From contig JBMNLS010000003.1 of assembly GCA_050952935.1 (NCBI GenBank), positions 25,040-89,039 of the forward strand: a DNA stretch of 64,000 nt, written 5' to 3'. Shown piece by piece: positions 33,191-44,082 of the stretch (position 1 is the stretch's first letter; each line of letters begins with the position of its first letter). Under the pieces are notes generated by a model. That model saw only the letters and a program-made list of their open reading frames with translations, had not been told where the DNA came from and ran no database searches. Position numbers and translations under genes: made by a program. The stretch is from UBA6115 sp050952935 (GTDB taxonomy: Bacteria; Bacillota; Clostridia; Christensenellales; Aristaeellaceae).

Positions 33191-36100
33191 ATGGTTTATC
33201 GTATTTTTGTTGAGAAAAAAGAAGAGCTGGCCTTTGAGGCGCAGGCGCTCACCCGGGAGCTGAAGCAGTTTGCGGGGATCACCGCGCTTACAAAAGCCCG
33301 GATCATCAACCGCTATGACGCAGAAGGGCTGACGGAGGCGGAGTTTGAAGCCGCCATCCCCACCGTGTTTTCAGAGCCCCAGGTGGACAGGGTTTACCAG
33401 ACGCTTGACATCCCCGCGGGGGACGCTGTTTTTGTCCTGGAATACCTGCCGGGGCAGTTTGACCAGCGGGCGGATTCCGCCGCGCAGTGCATCCAGATGC
33501 AGACCCAGGGCCTGAGGCCGCGGGTGAGCACGGCCAGAGTCTATGTGCTGTCGGGCAGCTTAAGCGAAAAAGAGGTGGAGACAGCCAAGGCTTATCTACT
33601 AAACCCCGTGGAATCCCGGGAGGCTTCCATGGATAAGCCTCAAAGCCTGGAAATGGTGGCTGAGGAGCCCGGGAAAACCCCGGTATTGACGGGGTTCAGG
33701 GTCATGGATCAGGCGGGCATGGCACAGCTTAGGGCAGAAGAGGCCCTGGCCATGGACGATGATGATTTGCAGGTGCTGATAGATTATTTCCAGGCGGAGG
33801 GCAGGGATCCCACCCTGACGGAGCTGAAGGTGATCGACACCTATTGGTCAGACCACTGCCGCCACACCACCTTTTTGACGGAAATCACCGATGTGGCCTG
33901 CGATGACCCGGTGATCGCAAAGACCCTTCAAGATTATATGGCCGCCCGGGATTTCCTGGCCCGGCAAAAGCCCTTTACCCTCATGGATGTGGCCACCATC
34001 GCCGCCCGGGTGCTGGATAAACAGGGGAAGCTTCCGGAACTGGAGAACACGGAGGAAAACAACGCCTGCACCATCCGCATTCAGGCGGACACCATCAACG
34101 GGCCTGAGGACTGGCTGCTCTTTTTCAAAAATGAGACCCACAACCACCCCACGGAGATCGAGCCCTTTGGCGGGGCCGCCACCTGCATTGGCGGCGCCAT
34201 CCGGGATCCCCTTTCCGCCAGGGCCTATGTGTATGCGGGGATGCGGGTCACCGGCGCCGCTGACCCCACCCAGGACCCCAGGGATACCCTGCCGGGCAAG
34301 CTGCCCCAGCGGCGCATCTGCCAGGAAGCGGCGGCCGGCTTTGCCAGCTATGGCAACCAGATTGGCCTGGCCACCGGCTGTGTCAGGGAAATCTATCACC
34401 CGGGATATGTGGCCAAGCGCCTGGAAGCGGGCGCGGTGCTGGGGGCTGCCAGGGCTGCCCATGTCAGGCGCGAGCGCCCAACGCCGGGGGACGCCGTGAT
34501 TTTAGTGGGCGGGGCCACGGGGCGGGACGGCTGCGGCGGAGCCACCGGCTCCTCCCAGGCCCACACGGTGGAATCGGTGGATGTGTGCGCCGCCCAGGTG
34601 CAAAAGGGCAACGCGCCTGAGGAACGGAAGCTGCAGCGGCTTTTCTTAAACCCTGAGGTGTCCGCCCTCATCAAGCGCTGCAACGATTTTGGCGCAGGCG
34701 GTGTCTCGGTGGCGATTGGGGAATTGGCCCCGGGCCTTGATATTGATCTGGGCAAGGTGCCGGTTAAATACAGGGGGCTTAGCGGCACGGAGCTTGCCAT
34801 CAGCGAATCCCAGGAGCGCATGGCCGTGGTGGTGGTGGCGGAAGACGCGGAGAAGTTCATCGCCCTTTCCGCTCAGGAAAACCTGGAGGCCACCGTGGTG
34901 GCCCGGGTAATGGCAGAACCGAGGCTGGTCATGCATTGGCGGGGAGACACCATTGTGGATATCTCCCGGGCTTTCCTGGATTCAAACGGCGCCAAAAAGC
35001 GCATGAACATTGAAATTGAAACGCCCATGCTGGCGGAAACAAAGCCGGTTGACAGCTTCAGGGACGAGCTGCTTGCCCTGGCCGGCAGCCTTCAGGGCTG
35101 CAGCCAGCAGGGCCTGGGCGAACGCTTTGACAGCACCATCGGCGCCGCCACGGTGCTCTATCCCTTTGGCGGCAAGCATCAGTTAACCCCGCCTGCCGCC
35201 ATGGTGCACAGATTGCCCGTACCGGGAGGGACGGACACCGCCTCCTTCATGGCCTTTGGCTTTAATCCCCAGCTTTCGGAGCAAAGCCCCTACCACGGCG
35301 CTTATTTAGCCGTGGTGGATTCAGTGGCAAGGGTGGTGGCGGCGGGGGCTTCAGCCCGGGATGTTTACCTCTCCTTTCAGGAGTTTTTCCCCAGGCCCGG
35401 CAGCGATCCCAAGCGCTGGGGCCTGCCCCTGGCGGCCTTGCTCGGGGCTTTCCGCGCCCAGATGGAGCTGGAGGCCGCCGCCATCGGCGGCAAGGACTCC
35501 ATGAGCGGCAGCTTTGAGCACCTTGACGTACCGCCCACGCTGATCTCCTTTGCCGTGGCCCATGGCAGCGCCCAGGGGGCCGTGTCGCCGGAGTTTAAGA
35601 AGCCCGGCAGCCAGGTGGTGTGGCTCAGGCCCCGCCTGGGAGCGGACGGCTTGCCGGAGGCCGCCTCCCAGCGGCAGATGTTTGATACGGCGCACCGCCT
35701 GATGAAAGATAAGAAAGCCCTTTCCGCTCAGCCCGTGGGCCAGGGCGGCGCGGCTTACGCTGTGGCCATGATGGCCGTTGGCAACGGCATTGGTTTCCGG
35801 TTTGCCGATGATTGGGATAAGGAAACGCTGTTTGATGAGGCCTATGGCTCCCTGATTCTGGAAATGGCGGAAGGTGAAACCGCGGGCGAGCTGCTGGGGC
35901 ATACCATAACCGCTCCCTCCCTTTGCCTGGGGGATGAATCCCTTGCCCTTGACGCTTTCCTGGACATTTATCACCGGAAGCTGGAGGGGGTCTATCCCCT
36001 GCAAACATCATCAGCCCATCAGGAAGCGCCCAGGATCACCAGCCATCAAACAGCTCCCAAGGACCCCCGCATCGCCAAGCCCCGGGTGCTGCTCCCCGTG

Positions 36101-36874
36101 TTTCCCGGCACCAACTGCGAATTGGACACCGCCCGCGCCTTTGAGGCGGCAGGCGCTGTGGCCGATATATTCATCATCAAAAACCGCACACCCCATGAGG
36201 TGGCCCAGTCCATCGCCGAGGCCGCCAGGCGCATCCGGGAGGCGCAAATCGTGCTGATTCCCGGCGGTTTTTCCGGCGGGGATGAGCCGGACGGCTCCGG
36301 CAAATTCATCACCGCTTTTCTGAGAAGTGCTCCGGTGAAGGAGGCGGTGCTGGATCTGATCAAATCCCGTCAGGGGCTTTTAGGCGGCATCTGCAATGGT
36401 TTCCAAGCGCTGGTGAAGGTGGGCCTCCTTCCCTTTGGCGATATTCTGGACGCGGACGAAAACAGCCCCACCCTGACGCTCAACGCCATCGGCCGCCATC
36501 AGTCCAAAATCATCCGCAGCCGGGTGGCTTCCAAACTGTCCCCCTGGTTCCACCTGCATGAGCTGGGGAAAAGCTACACCATGCCCATCTCAAACGGCGA
36601 GGGGCGCTTCCTCTGCGGCGAGACACTGCTGAAATCCCTGGCTGAAAACGGCCAGATCGCCGGCCAGTATGCGGACCTTCAGGGCAATCCCTCCATGGAT
36701 ATCCACTTTAACCCGGGCAGCTCCGCCTGGGCGGTGGAAGCCCTCACCTCATCTGACGGCCTGGTGATGGGCCGCATGGGCCACGCTGAGCGCATGCAGG
36801 AGGGCTTGTATCTGAATGTTCCCACCACCGGGCCTGACCCCATGTTCAAGGCAGCGGTAGCCTATTATGGTTGA
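33191..36874 (+). CDS. purL: Phosphoribosylformylglycinamidine synthase, single-chain
   Basis: 1227 residues, the long form combining linker, synthetase and glutaminase in one chain; there is no separate purS or purQ. Synthetase motifs: DTYWSDHCRHTTFLTEI, FKNETHNHPTEIEPFGGAAT, CIGGAIRDPLSARAY, and in the second half AIGGKDSMSGSFE. The glutaminase starts near PRVLLPVFPGTNCELDTARA with its nucleophile in LLGGICNGFQALVKVGLLP and ends with a His-Glu region near AWAVEALTS. Start ATG 33191 has no gap from purD. The next gene begins 8 bases before its stop. Confidence 0.95.
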   Translation: MVYRIFVEKKEELAFEAQALTRELKQFAGITALTKARIINRYDAEGLTEAEFEAAIPTVFSEPQVDRVYQTLDIPAGDAVFVLEYLPGQFDQRADSAAQCIQMQTQGLRPRVSTARVYVLSGSLSEKEVETAKAYLLNPVESREASMDKPQSLEMVAEEPGKTPVLTGFRVMDQAGMAQLRAEEALAMDDDDLQVLIDYFQAEGRDPTLTELKVIDTYWSDHCRHTTFLTEITDVACDDPVIAKTLQDYMAARDFLARQKPFTLMDVATIAARVLDKQGKLPELENTEENNACTIRIQADTINGPEDWLLFFKNETHNHPTEIEPFGGAATCIGGAIRDPLSARAYVYAGMRVTGAADPTQDPRDTLPGKLPQRRICQEAAAGFASYGNQIGLATGCVREIYHPGYVAKRLEAGAVLGAARAAHVRRERPTPGDAVILVGGATGRDGCGGATGSSQAHTVESVDVCAAQVQKGNAPEERKLQRLFLNPEVSALIKRCNDFGAGGVSVAIGELAPGLDIDLGKVPVKYRGLSGTELAISESQERMAVVVVAEDAEKFIALSAQENLEATVVARVMAEPRLVMHWRGDTIVDISRAFLDSNGAKKRMNIEIETPMLAETKPVDSFRDELLALAGSLQGCSQQGLGERFDSTIGAATVLYPFGGKHQLTPPAAMVHRLPVPGGTDTASFMAFGFNPQLSEQSPYHGAYLAVVDSVARVVAAGASARDVYLSFQEFFPRPGSDPKRWGLPLAALLGAFRAQMELEAAAIGGKDSMSGSFEHLDVPPTLISFAVAHGSAQGAVSPEFKKPGSQVVWLRPRLGADGLPEAASQRQMFDTAHRLMKDKKALSAQPVGQGGAAYAVAMMAVGNGIGFRFADDWDKETLFDEAYGSLILEMAEGETAGELLGHTITAPSLCLGDESLALDAFLDIYHRKLEGVYPLQTSSAHQEAPRITSHQTAPKDPRIAKPRVLLPVFPGTNCELDTARAFEAAGAVADIFIIKNRTPHEVAQSIAEAARRIREAQIVLIPGGFSGGDEPDGSGKFITAFLRSAPVKEAVLDLIKSRQGLLGGICNGFQALVKVGLLPFGDILDADENSPTLTLNAIGRHQSKIIRSRVASKLSPWFHLHELGKSYTMPISNGEGRFLCGETLLKSLAENGQIAGQYADLQGNPSMDIHFNPGSSAWAVEALTSSDGLVMGRMGHAERMQEGLYLNVPTTGPDPMFKAAVAYYG

Positions 36875-37424
36875 TGTGGGGCCCCGGGAAACCAGCTGCT
36901 GCTTCACCGGCCACCGCCCGGAAAAGCTGAAGCGCCCGGAAGCGGGCATCAAGCACGGCCTGGAGGCCGCCATCGACCAGGCGATCAGGGACGGCTTTAC
37001 AACCTTCATCACCGGCATGGCCCAGGGGGTGGACATCTGGGCGGCGCAGATGGTGCTGCGCCGCCGGGAGACGAACCCCGCCCTGCGCCTGGTGGCCGCC
37101 CTGGCCTACCCGAACGGTGAAAAACATTGGCCCGCCGCCTGGAAAAAGCAATACGCCCAGGTGCTTGCGTGCGCAGATGAAACGGTTGCCGTCAGCCCCG
37201 CCTACTCCAGAGCCTGCTACCAACTGCGGGATGAATGGATGGTGAACCACGCCAGCCGCGTCATCGCCGTTTATGACGGCGTTCCTGGCGGAACGCGAAA
37301 TACCATTGAATATGCTGATAAGAGCGGGGTTGAGGTAACCTTTGCCTTGAGTAGTTCCCGCACATGCGGGAGTAATCCCAATCCCACATGTCTGACATAC
37401 ACCACAAGTTGTCAACAAAGCTGA
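36867..37424 (+). CDS. SLOG-domain protein (DUF1273/YpsA-like)
   Basis: 185 residues. Begins with CCFTGHRPEKLKRPEAG and holds GFTTFITGMAQGVDIWAAQM, LVAALAYPNGEKHWP and NHASRVIAVYDGVPGGTRNT. These match the SLOG Rossmann superfamily (DUF1273, B. subtilis YpsA), thought to bind nucleotide-derived ligands. The start overlaps purL by 8 bases, so it is the last cistron of the purine operon. Its C-terminal ~25 residues past VTFAL look unstructured and run through a CCCGCACATGCGGG hairpin, so the real stop may be a recent extension. Role in purine metabolism is inference. Confidence 0.85.
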   Translation: MVDVGPRETSCCFTGHRPEKLKRPEAGIKHGLEAAIDQAIRDGFTTFITGMAQGVDIWAAQMVLRRRETNPALRLVAALAYPNGEKHWPAAWKKQYAQVLACADETVAVSPAYSRACYQLRDEWMVNHASRVIAVYDGVPGGTRNTIEYADKSGVEVTFALSSSRTCGSNPNPTCLTYTTSCQQS

Positions 37425-37660
37425 ACGAAAAAATATCCTACCGAATGGCCCAGGCAACTCAAAACAATTTCAAGCAACGCATACAGTTGTTGTTTTCATA
37501 GTGAGATTCAGCAACTGTACAGCAAAAAGAATGTTTCTGCAGCCCCAACTTGAATGCATAAACGGAGTACGTATAATTCTAATGTGTGCATGGCAAGCTA
37601 TTGAACAACTTACCAAACTACAGTTCAAAATTAAGAACTCCTCAATCCTTTATGCCACCA
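37425..37660. other. Gene-free AT-rich gap between the pur operon and tmRNA
   Basis: No open frame with a ribosome site. One long-armed repeat is present (ACAGTTG near 37486 and CAACTGT near 37512) and a GC hairpin CCCGCACATGCGGG at about 37360-37373 overlaps the preceding gene end. Nothing else was recognised. Confidence 0.4.
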
Positions 37661-37698
37661 AATAAAACCGGGAAGCCATGTAAATAATGACCTCCCAG
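37661..37698 (-). terminator. ssrA: Rho-independent terminator of tmRNA
   Basis: On the minus strand CTGGGAGG (37698-37691) pairs with CTTCCCGG (37675-37668), allowing G-U pairs, followed by TTTTATT. It starts 3 bases after the CCA end of tmRNA. Confidence 0.7.
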
Positions 37699-37700
37699 AT

Positions 37701-38051
37701 TGGTGGAGGTGAGGGGAATCGAACCCCTGTCCGAAGATTCAGGATCATGGCTTTCTCCGAGCGCAGACGGTGGTTTGAATTTCCCTCCTCCGGCCGCCCG
37801 CCGTCAGGCTGCCGGGATCGGTAGCTTCATTTTACCGGGTTCACCGCAAAGCTTAGGTGGCCCTGTTCCTCACATCAATGGCGCCGGGGGCGCAAGCCGT
37901 GAGCGCTTGCGGCCGACGTTCGCGGGCTTAGGCCGCGAAAGCTAATTGCTGATTGTTGTCAGTTATTATTATTCCCCGTTGTTACGCGGTTCAGGGGCCG
38001 CGGCTCGCTTGCCATGCACCCGACGATCCCCGTCGAAACCGGTGCACCCCC
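37701..38051 (-). ncRNA. ssrA: Transfer-messenger RNA (tmRNA)
   Basis: 351 nt. The 5' end GGGGGTGCACCGGTTTCGAC and the 3' end GGTTCGATTCCCCTCACCTC plus CACCA are those of tmRNA; GGGGGUG pairs with CACCUCC to close the acceptor stem. The T-arm GGTTCGATTCC is intact and CCA is encoded. The tag-coding frame ends CAG CAA TTA GCT TTC GCG GCC TAA; read back to a probable GGA resume codon it gives GIIITDNNQQLAFAA. tmRNA rescues stalled ribosomes together with SmpB, which is not in this window. The exact resume codon is uncertain. Confidence 0.95.
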
Positions 38052-38127
38052 ATAGGGGGAGGAATGCTGCTTCACTGGGGCGCTAAGCCGCCCCGGGCCC
38101 AAGTGAAAAAATCATATAGGCAATATC

Positions 38128-38156
38128 ATTATATCCGCTGCGGGGCGGATGGTCAA
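38128..38156 (-). promoter_or_regulatory. ssrA: tmRNA promoter
   Basis: Minus strand TTGACC (38156-38151), 17 bp, TATAAT (38133-38128). Transcription should start near 38120, so the precursor has a ~70-nt 5' leader that includes a strong GGGGCG/CGCCCC hairpin (38078-38095) and would need RNase P processing at 38051. Confidence 0.7.
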
Positions 38157-38168
38157 ATAGGCCACTTT

Positions 38169-40183
<2,015 letters not shown>

Positions 40184-40184
<1 letters not shown>

Positions 40185-40567
40185 CACCTGCACTCAATGT
40201 TCAGATGCTCACAGGCAAAGCGCCTGAGGGCCTCAAAGCTTTCCGCTGAGATGTCGTGCTCGATTTTGCAGGCGTCCTCATAGGCGGTTTCCCGGTTGAC
40301 CCCCATGTGCATGAGGATCCGGGCAATGGCATCATGGCGCTCCACCATGCGCTGTGCAATTTCGTCCCCCGCGGGCGTCAGCGTGATCAGGTTGTTGTCA
40401 TCCATCAGGATGTAGCCATTTTCCCGCAGCATCTTCATCGCATAGCTGACGCTGGGCTTGGTGACCCCCAGGGCATCGGCGATGTCAACGGAGCGCGCAT
40501 AGCCCTTTTCCCGCTGCAACAGCAAAATCCGCTCCAGATAATTTTCCTGGGATTCGTTGATTTTCAT
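40184..40567 (-). CDS. DtxR/MntR-family metal-dependent regulator
   Basis: 127 residues, the short MntR-like form without an SH3 domain. Winged helix: NESQENYLERILLLQREKG, ARSVDIADALGVTKPSVSYA, MKMLRENGYILMDDNNLITL; dimer and metal region: GDEIAQRMVERHDAIARIL and YEDACKIEHDISAESFEAL, with the conserved Glu-His-His-type ligands (ERHD, Cys, EHDIS). Such proteins repress iron or manganese uptake genes when metal is bound. It lies back to back with a metal-chelate importer and ~8 kb from feo genes carrying palindromes, which it might control (inference). Its promoter has its own palindrome. Confidence 0.9.
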
Positions 40568-41117
40568 CCGTTTCGCCCCCTTCTTATTGCTGTTATCCTA
40601 TCAGTTTTTCGCCTGATAGACAAGGCGTATGTAAGCCCTGTACAAGTTGCGCAATATTGACAGAATACATCAAATCGTATATGGTGAACGAAAATGATCG
40701 TCATGAAGACGAAAGAGAACGCTGAAGCGTTTTGGGTTATTTATTGTGTGTTGAATGTGTGCTACGAAGGCATGCGGTTTTCTGAAGAAAAGCCACATGT
40801 CTTTTTTTACGGAAGACAGACGTTTTCAATGCAGAGACCTTCCGCATAAAAAAGCCATTCGGAGAAGAAGAATACGACGGCGAGGTTTCTCCTTCCCGAG
40901 GGCAACAAGCAACGTGCCTGCCATGCTGCCTGAGATGGCCACGGTACAGCCGTGTGAAGCGTCATGCCAATAGCAATAAGCGCTATGGATAACAAGACAC
41001 AGACCGTCAAAAACAAAAGGGGAGACAGCAATTGACGTTACTTACCGCTTTGTTTGCCACGAAGATTAATACGGTTATCTCCAGGAGACTATTTCCGAAA
41101 AAGAAGGGCCGAAAAGG
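40568..41117. other. 550-bp gap before the FecCD-type importer
   Basis: Besides the DtxR promoter it holds a rightward promoter candidate TTGACA (40657-40662), 17 bp, TATGGT (40680-40685). A hairpin AACGCT-GA-AGCGTT (40718-40731) is followed by T-rich sequence, and a second, GGTTTTCT-GA-AGAAAAGCC near 40779-40797, is followed after a few bases by a T-run. These could attenuate a ~430-nt leader. No known riboswitch was recognised. The open frames here have no ribosome sites and random-looking composition, so none is called. Confidence 0.4.
40595..40623 (-). promoter_or_regulatory. Promoter and palindromic operator of the DtxR-like gene
   Basis: Minus strand TTGTCT (40623-40618) and TAGGAT (40600-40595), 17 bp apart. 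CTATCAG (40598-40604) and CTGATAG (40613-40619) form a perfect inverted repeat with 8 bp between that fills the spacer, an ideal place for autorepression. Confidence 0.55.
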
Positions 41118-42161
41118 ATGACGCCGCGCCACAAAAAAACGGCAATCATTGTGCTGTTCCTCATGGTCATAGCATTGTCCTTTGTGTGTCTGTTCGTTGG
41201 TTCGTCACATATGCCAATTTCCGAGTGTTTCGCAGCACTCCTGAAAAAGAGTACCGGGACGAACATAAGGATTATTTGGAATATTCGCATACCCCGTGTG
41301 TTGGCGGCTATCCTTGCGGGCGCCGGCCTGTCCGTTTCGGGGCTCATTATGCAGACCATGCTAAACAATGCCATGGCGTCGCCATCTACGCTGGGCGTAT
41401 CTTATGCGGCGGTTTTCGGCGCAAACCTGTCCATTATCGCCTTCGCGGGCGGATTTCTTTCCACAGGACATAATGTCGCCAACTATGCAGTCGGCGCGAA
41501 CCCCTACGCCACATCCCTTATGGCGTTTCTCTTTGCGGTTTTTTCTATTCTTCTGGTCCTTGGCTTGTGCAAACTCCGCTCCTTTTCGCCCAATGTGGTG
41601 GTGCTCGCCGGAATCGCTATGGGTTCTATCTGGACTGCGGGAACAACCATATTGCAATTCTACGCCACGGATGTCGGCCTTTCAGCGGCTGTTATCTGGA
41701 ACTTCGGCGATTTGGGCCGCGCAACATACAGAACGAATTTAATTCTGTTTGTGGTCGTTGCGCTGGGGGCCGTATTTTTCATGCTGATGTCCTGGCGATA
41801 TAATGCAATGCTCAGTGGCGACGCCGTAGCAAAAACCATGGGCGTACATGTGGACAGGCTGAGATTCTTTTCACTGCTTCTGGCCTCGATGATTACAGCA
41901 GTCTGTGTTTCTTTTCTTGGTGTGATCGGATTTGTGGGAATGATTTGCCCACATGTGATCAAGAGAATATTGGGGCAGGATCATCGATTTAGTGTGCCTG
42001 CTTCCGTTCTGAGCGGGAGTTTGCTTCTGCTTCTGGCAGATACACTGTCCCGCAGCATAGGTAACGGCTCCGCGCTTCCTGTTGGGGCAATCACTACATT
42101 ATTGGGCGCACCCTTCTTTGTGGCGATTATCTTCTCCAAAGGAGAGCGGAACGCATGTTAG
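41118..42161 (+). CDS. FecCD-family ABC transporter permease
   Basis: 347 residues with about ten spans. Family marks: IRIPRVLAAILAGAGLSVSG, LIMQTMLNNAMASPSTLGVS, NVVVLAGIAMGSIWTAGTTI, GVIGFVGMICPHVIKRILGQ and LPVGAITTLLGAPFFVAIIF. Such permeases import siderophore-iron, haem or cobalamin. The ribosome site is weak (GAAGGG about 10 bases upstream). It overlaps the ATPase gene by 7 bases. Base composition is clearly more AT-rich than the purine or uvrB genes, a hint of transfer. Confidence 0.92.
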   Translation: MTPRHKKTAIIVLFLMVIALSFVCLFVGSSHMPISECFAALLKKSTGTNIRIIWNIRIPRVLAAILAGAGLSVSGLIMQTMLNNAMASPSTLGVSYAAVFGANLSIIAFAGGFLSTGHNVANYAVGANPYATSLMAFLFAVFSILLVLGLCKLRSFSPNVVVLAGIAMGSIWTAGTTILQFYATDVGLSAAVIWNFGDLGRATYRTNLILFVVVALGAVFFMLMSWRYNAMLSGDAVAKTMGVHVDRLRFFSLLLASMITAVCVSFLGVIGFVGMICPHVIKRILGQDHRFSVPASVLSGSLLLLLADTLSRSIGNGSALPVGAITTLLGAPFFVAIIFSKGERNAC

Positions 42162-42925
42162 AGATTGCGCACTTGTCCTTTAGCTATGGAAGGCGTTTCC
42201 CTCCCGTTCTACGGGGCGTGAATATGAAATTGCGTTCGGGTGAGGTCGGCATTCTTCTTGGGAAGAACGGATCGGGGAAAACCACGCTTTTTAAGAACAT
42301 TTTGGGTATTCTGAAGCCGCTTGACGGCTTGATGCAATTTGATGGAAAGGATCTTCTGACAATGCCCAAGCGCGAACGCGCAGGGATTGTGGCCTATGTT
42401 CCGCAGCATATCCAGTTTGGTGCGCTGTCGGTGTTTGATTCCATCCTGATCGGGCGAGTGTCCCGTTTCGGGTTAAAAGCTGGCAAAGAAGACTACGCGG
42501 TTGTACAAAGAATCCTCGCCGATATGCGTCTTGAAGCATACGCTGATCGAAACATAGAGCAGCTTTCCGGTGGCGAGCGGCAAAAGGTCGCCATCGCCCG
42601 CGCACTGGCGCAGGAACCCAAACTGCTGATTTTTGACGAACCTACCGGAAATCTGGATATCACCAATGAGCAATTGATTATCGACGAAGCAAAAAAGTTG
42701 GCAAGAGAACGCCATATCAGCATTCTCAGCTCACTGCACGATCTCAATCAGGCTTTAAACTTCGGAGACAGGTTTTTCTTCATGAAGGACGGTGTCATCA
42801 AATACTCCGGCACAAAAGAAAGCTTCACCGAAGCAATTATCAACGATGTTTTTGACAGCAATGTCAGAATAATAAACCATAAGGGTGAAAAAATCATCTT
42901 AGGAGGAACGAGAAATGAGAACTAA
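42155..42925 (+). CDS. FepC/BtuD-like ABC transporter ATP-binding protein
   Basis: 256 residues. Walker A LLGKNGSGKTTLFKNI, Q-loop VAYVPQHIQFGALSVFDSI, signature QLSGGERQKVAIARALAQEP, Walker B LLIFDEPTGNLD and switch His in SSLHDLNQAL, all as in iron-siderophore and B12 importers. It starts within the permease gene and ends 11 bases inside the binding-protein gene, so the three are one unit. FFMKDGVIKYSGTKE at the C-terminus is typical of the family. Confidence 0.93.
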   Translation: MLEIAHLSFSYGRRFPPVLRGVNMKLRSGEVGILLGKNGSGKTTLFKNILGILKPLDGLMQFDGKDLLTMPKRERAGIVAYVPQHIQFGALSVFDSILIGRVSRFGLKAGKEDYAVVQRILADMRLEAYADRNIEQLSGGERQKVAIARALAQEPKLLIFDEPTGNLDITNEQLIIDEAKKLARERHISILSSLHDLNQALNFGDRFFFMKDGVIKYSGTKESFTEAIINDVFDSNVRIINHKGEKIILGGTRNEN

Positions 42926-44069
42926 AAAATGGCTGGCACTGCTTCTGAGCGCAATCATGATGCTTTGCGCATCCACCTGTGCAGGGCAGGCGGGAGAAGC
43001 GGCTGAACCAGTCGTCATCACCGACATGATTGGCAGAGAGGTCACTGTTACGCCCGGCAGCTATCAGCGAGTCGTCTGCATTGGTGCGGGAGCCTTGCGC
43101 ATGTACTGCTATGTTGGCGATACGAAGCTGCTTTGCGGCGTTGAGGACATCGACAACCCCTCACTGGAAGAACGCCCCAAAATGTTTGACGGTGTAGCAA
43201 GGCCTTACCTTATTGCCTATGAGGATGTGTTTGCGCAGTTGCCCTCCTGCGGCGTTGGCGGACCTGCTGCGCAGACTGCGGAAGCGGAGAAGATTTTGGC
43301 CTGCGATCCTGATATCGTCATTTCAGAGTATGAGGATGTTCAGAAAGAGGATGCCCTTCAGGAGCAGCTGGGCGTTCCCGTCATCACGCTGAAGGCGGGC
43401 CCCGGTGGCGTCTTCGACGATGCCTTTGCACAGTCCATGGCTTTGTTAGGCACAATCTTTGGGCGTGAGGAAGAGGCGGGGACGCTGGTTTCTTTCATCG
43501 CTGCCGAAAAGGGCGATATTTCGCGCAGGACCTCAGCGATTGCCGATGCAGACAAGCCTAAGGTATATATCTGCGGTTTGGGCAACTGGGGCACGACCAA
43601 TCACCTGATGACCGCCCAGAACTACATCTCCTTTGCTATCGCCAATATTCAAAATGCGGTTACCGATCTTAGCGCAAGCGGAATCCAACCCATTGAGGAA
43701 GAAAAGTTCGTCGCTATTGGCGAAGAGATGGATATCATGATCATCGACGCAGCGGCTGTCAAGAATATCAAGCCTCTTTATCAGGAAGACAACACGATGT
43801 TTGACAGCAGCAAGGCGTGGCGGAATGGTGAAGTCTATCTTCAGATGGCATACAATGCTTACTACACAAACTTTGAGACGGCCTTGATCAACACATGGTT
43901 CATCGCAAAGACAGTCTATCCTGATGCCTTTGTTGATATTGATATTGCCGCGAAGACCAACGAAATCACTAAGGTGTTCCTTGGTCAGGAATTGGCTGAG
44001 CAGATGTTCGCTTATCCCAATAGCTTCGGTGGGTATCAGAAAATCGATACGGCGCTTTTCTTTAAGTGA
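42915..44069 (+). CDS. Periplasmic-type metal-chelate binding protein
   Basis: 384 residues, TroA/FepB-like fold: ITDMIGREVTVTPGSYQRVV, CIGAGALRMYCYVGDTKLLC then GVEDIDN, LACDPDIVISEYEDVQKEDA, GVPVITLKAGPG. Captures the ligand outside the cell for the FecCD permease. The leader MRTKKWLALLLSAIMMLCAS includes cysteines, but the lipobox is poor (CASTC), so lipid anchoring is uncertain. A long C-terminal half with NAYYTNFETALINTWFIAKT and YPDAFVDIDIAAKTNEI resembles clostridial haem/iron binders. Ligand cannot be told. The gene ends 13 bp before an ECF-transporter remnant. Confidence 0.9.
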   Translation: MRTKKWLALLLSAIMMLCASTCAGQAGEAAEPVVITDMIGREVTVTPGSYQRVVCIGAGALRMYCYVGDTKLLCGVEDIDNPSLEERPKMFDGVARPYLIAYEDVFAQLPSCGVGGPAAQTAEAEKILACDPDIVISEYEDVQKEDALQEQLGVPVITLKAGPGGVFDDAFAQSMALLGTIFGREEEAGTLVSFIAAEKGDISRRTSAIADADKPKVYICGLGNWGTTNHLMTAQNYISFAIANIQNAVTDLSASGIQPIEEEKFVAIGEEMDIMIIDAAAVKNIKPLYQEDNTMFDSSKAWRNGEVYLQMAYNAYYTNFETALINTWFIAKTVYPDAFVDIDIAAKTNEITKVFLGQELAEQMFAYPNSFGGYQKIDTALFFK

Positions 44070-44082
44070 TCGTACACGATGC

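Noticed and set aside
40807..41031. 74-codon minus-strand frame with a hydrophobic start in the gap before the importer
   Set aside because: Starts at TTG without a ribosome site and has no recognisable homology; could be a remnant but not supported.
40686..41117. Cobalamin riboswitch before the FecCD-type importer
   Set aside because: Neither the B12 box nor the ACAGCC/ACTGT core is present; the only clear aptamer is at 51371-51560.
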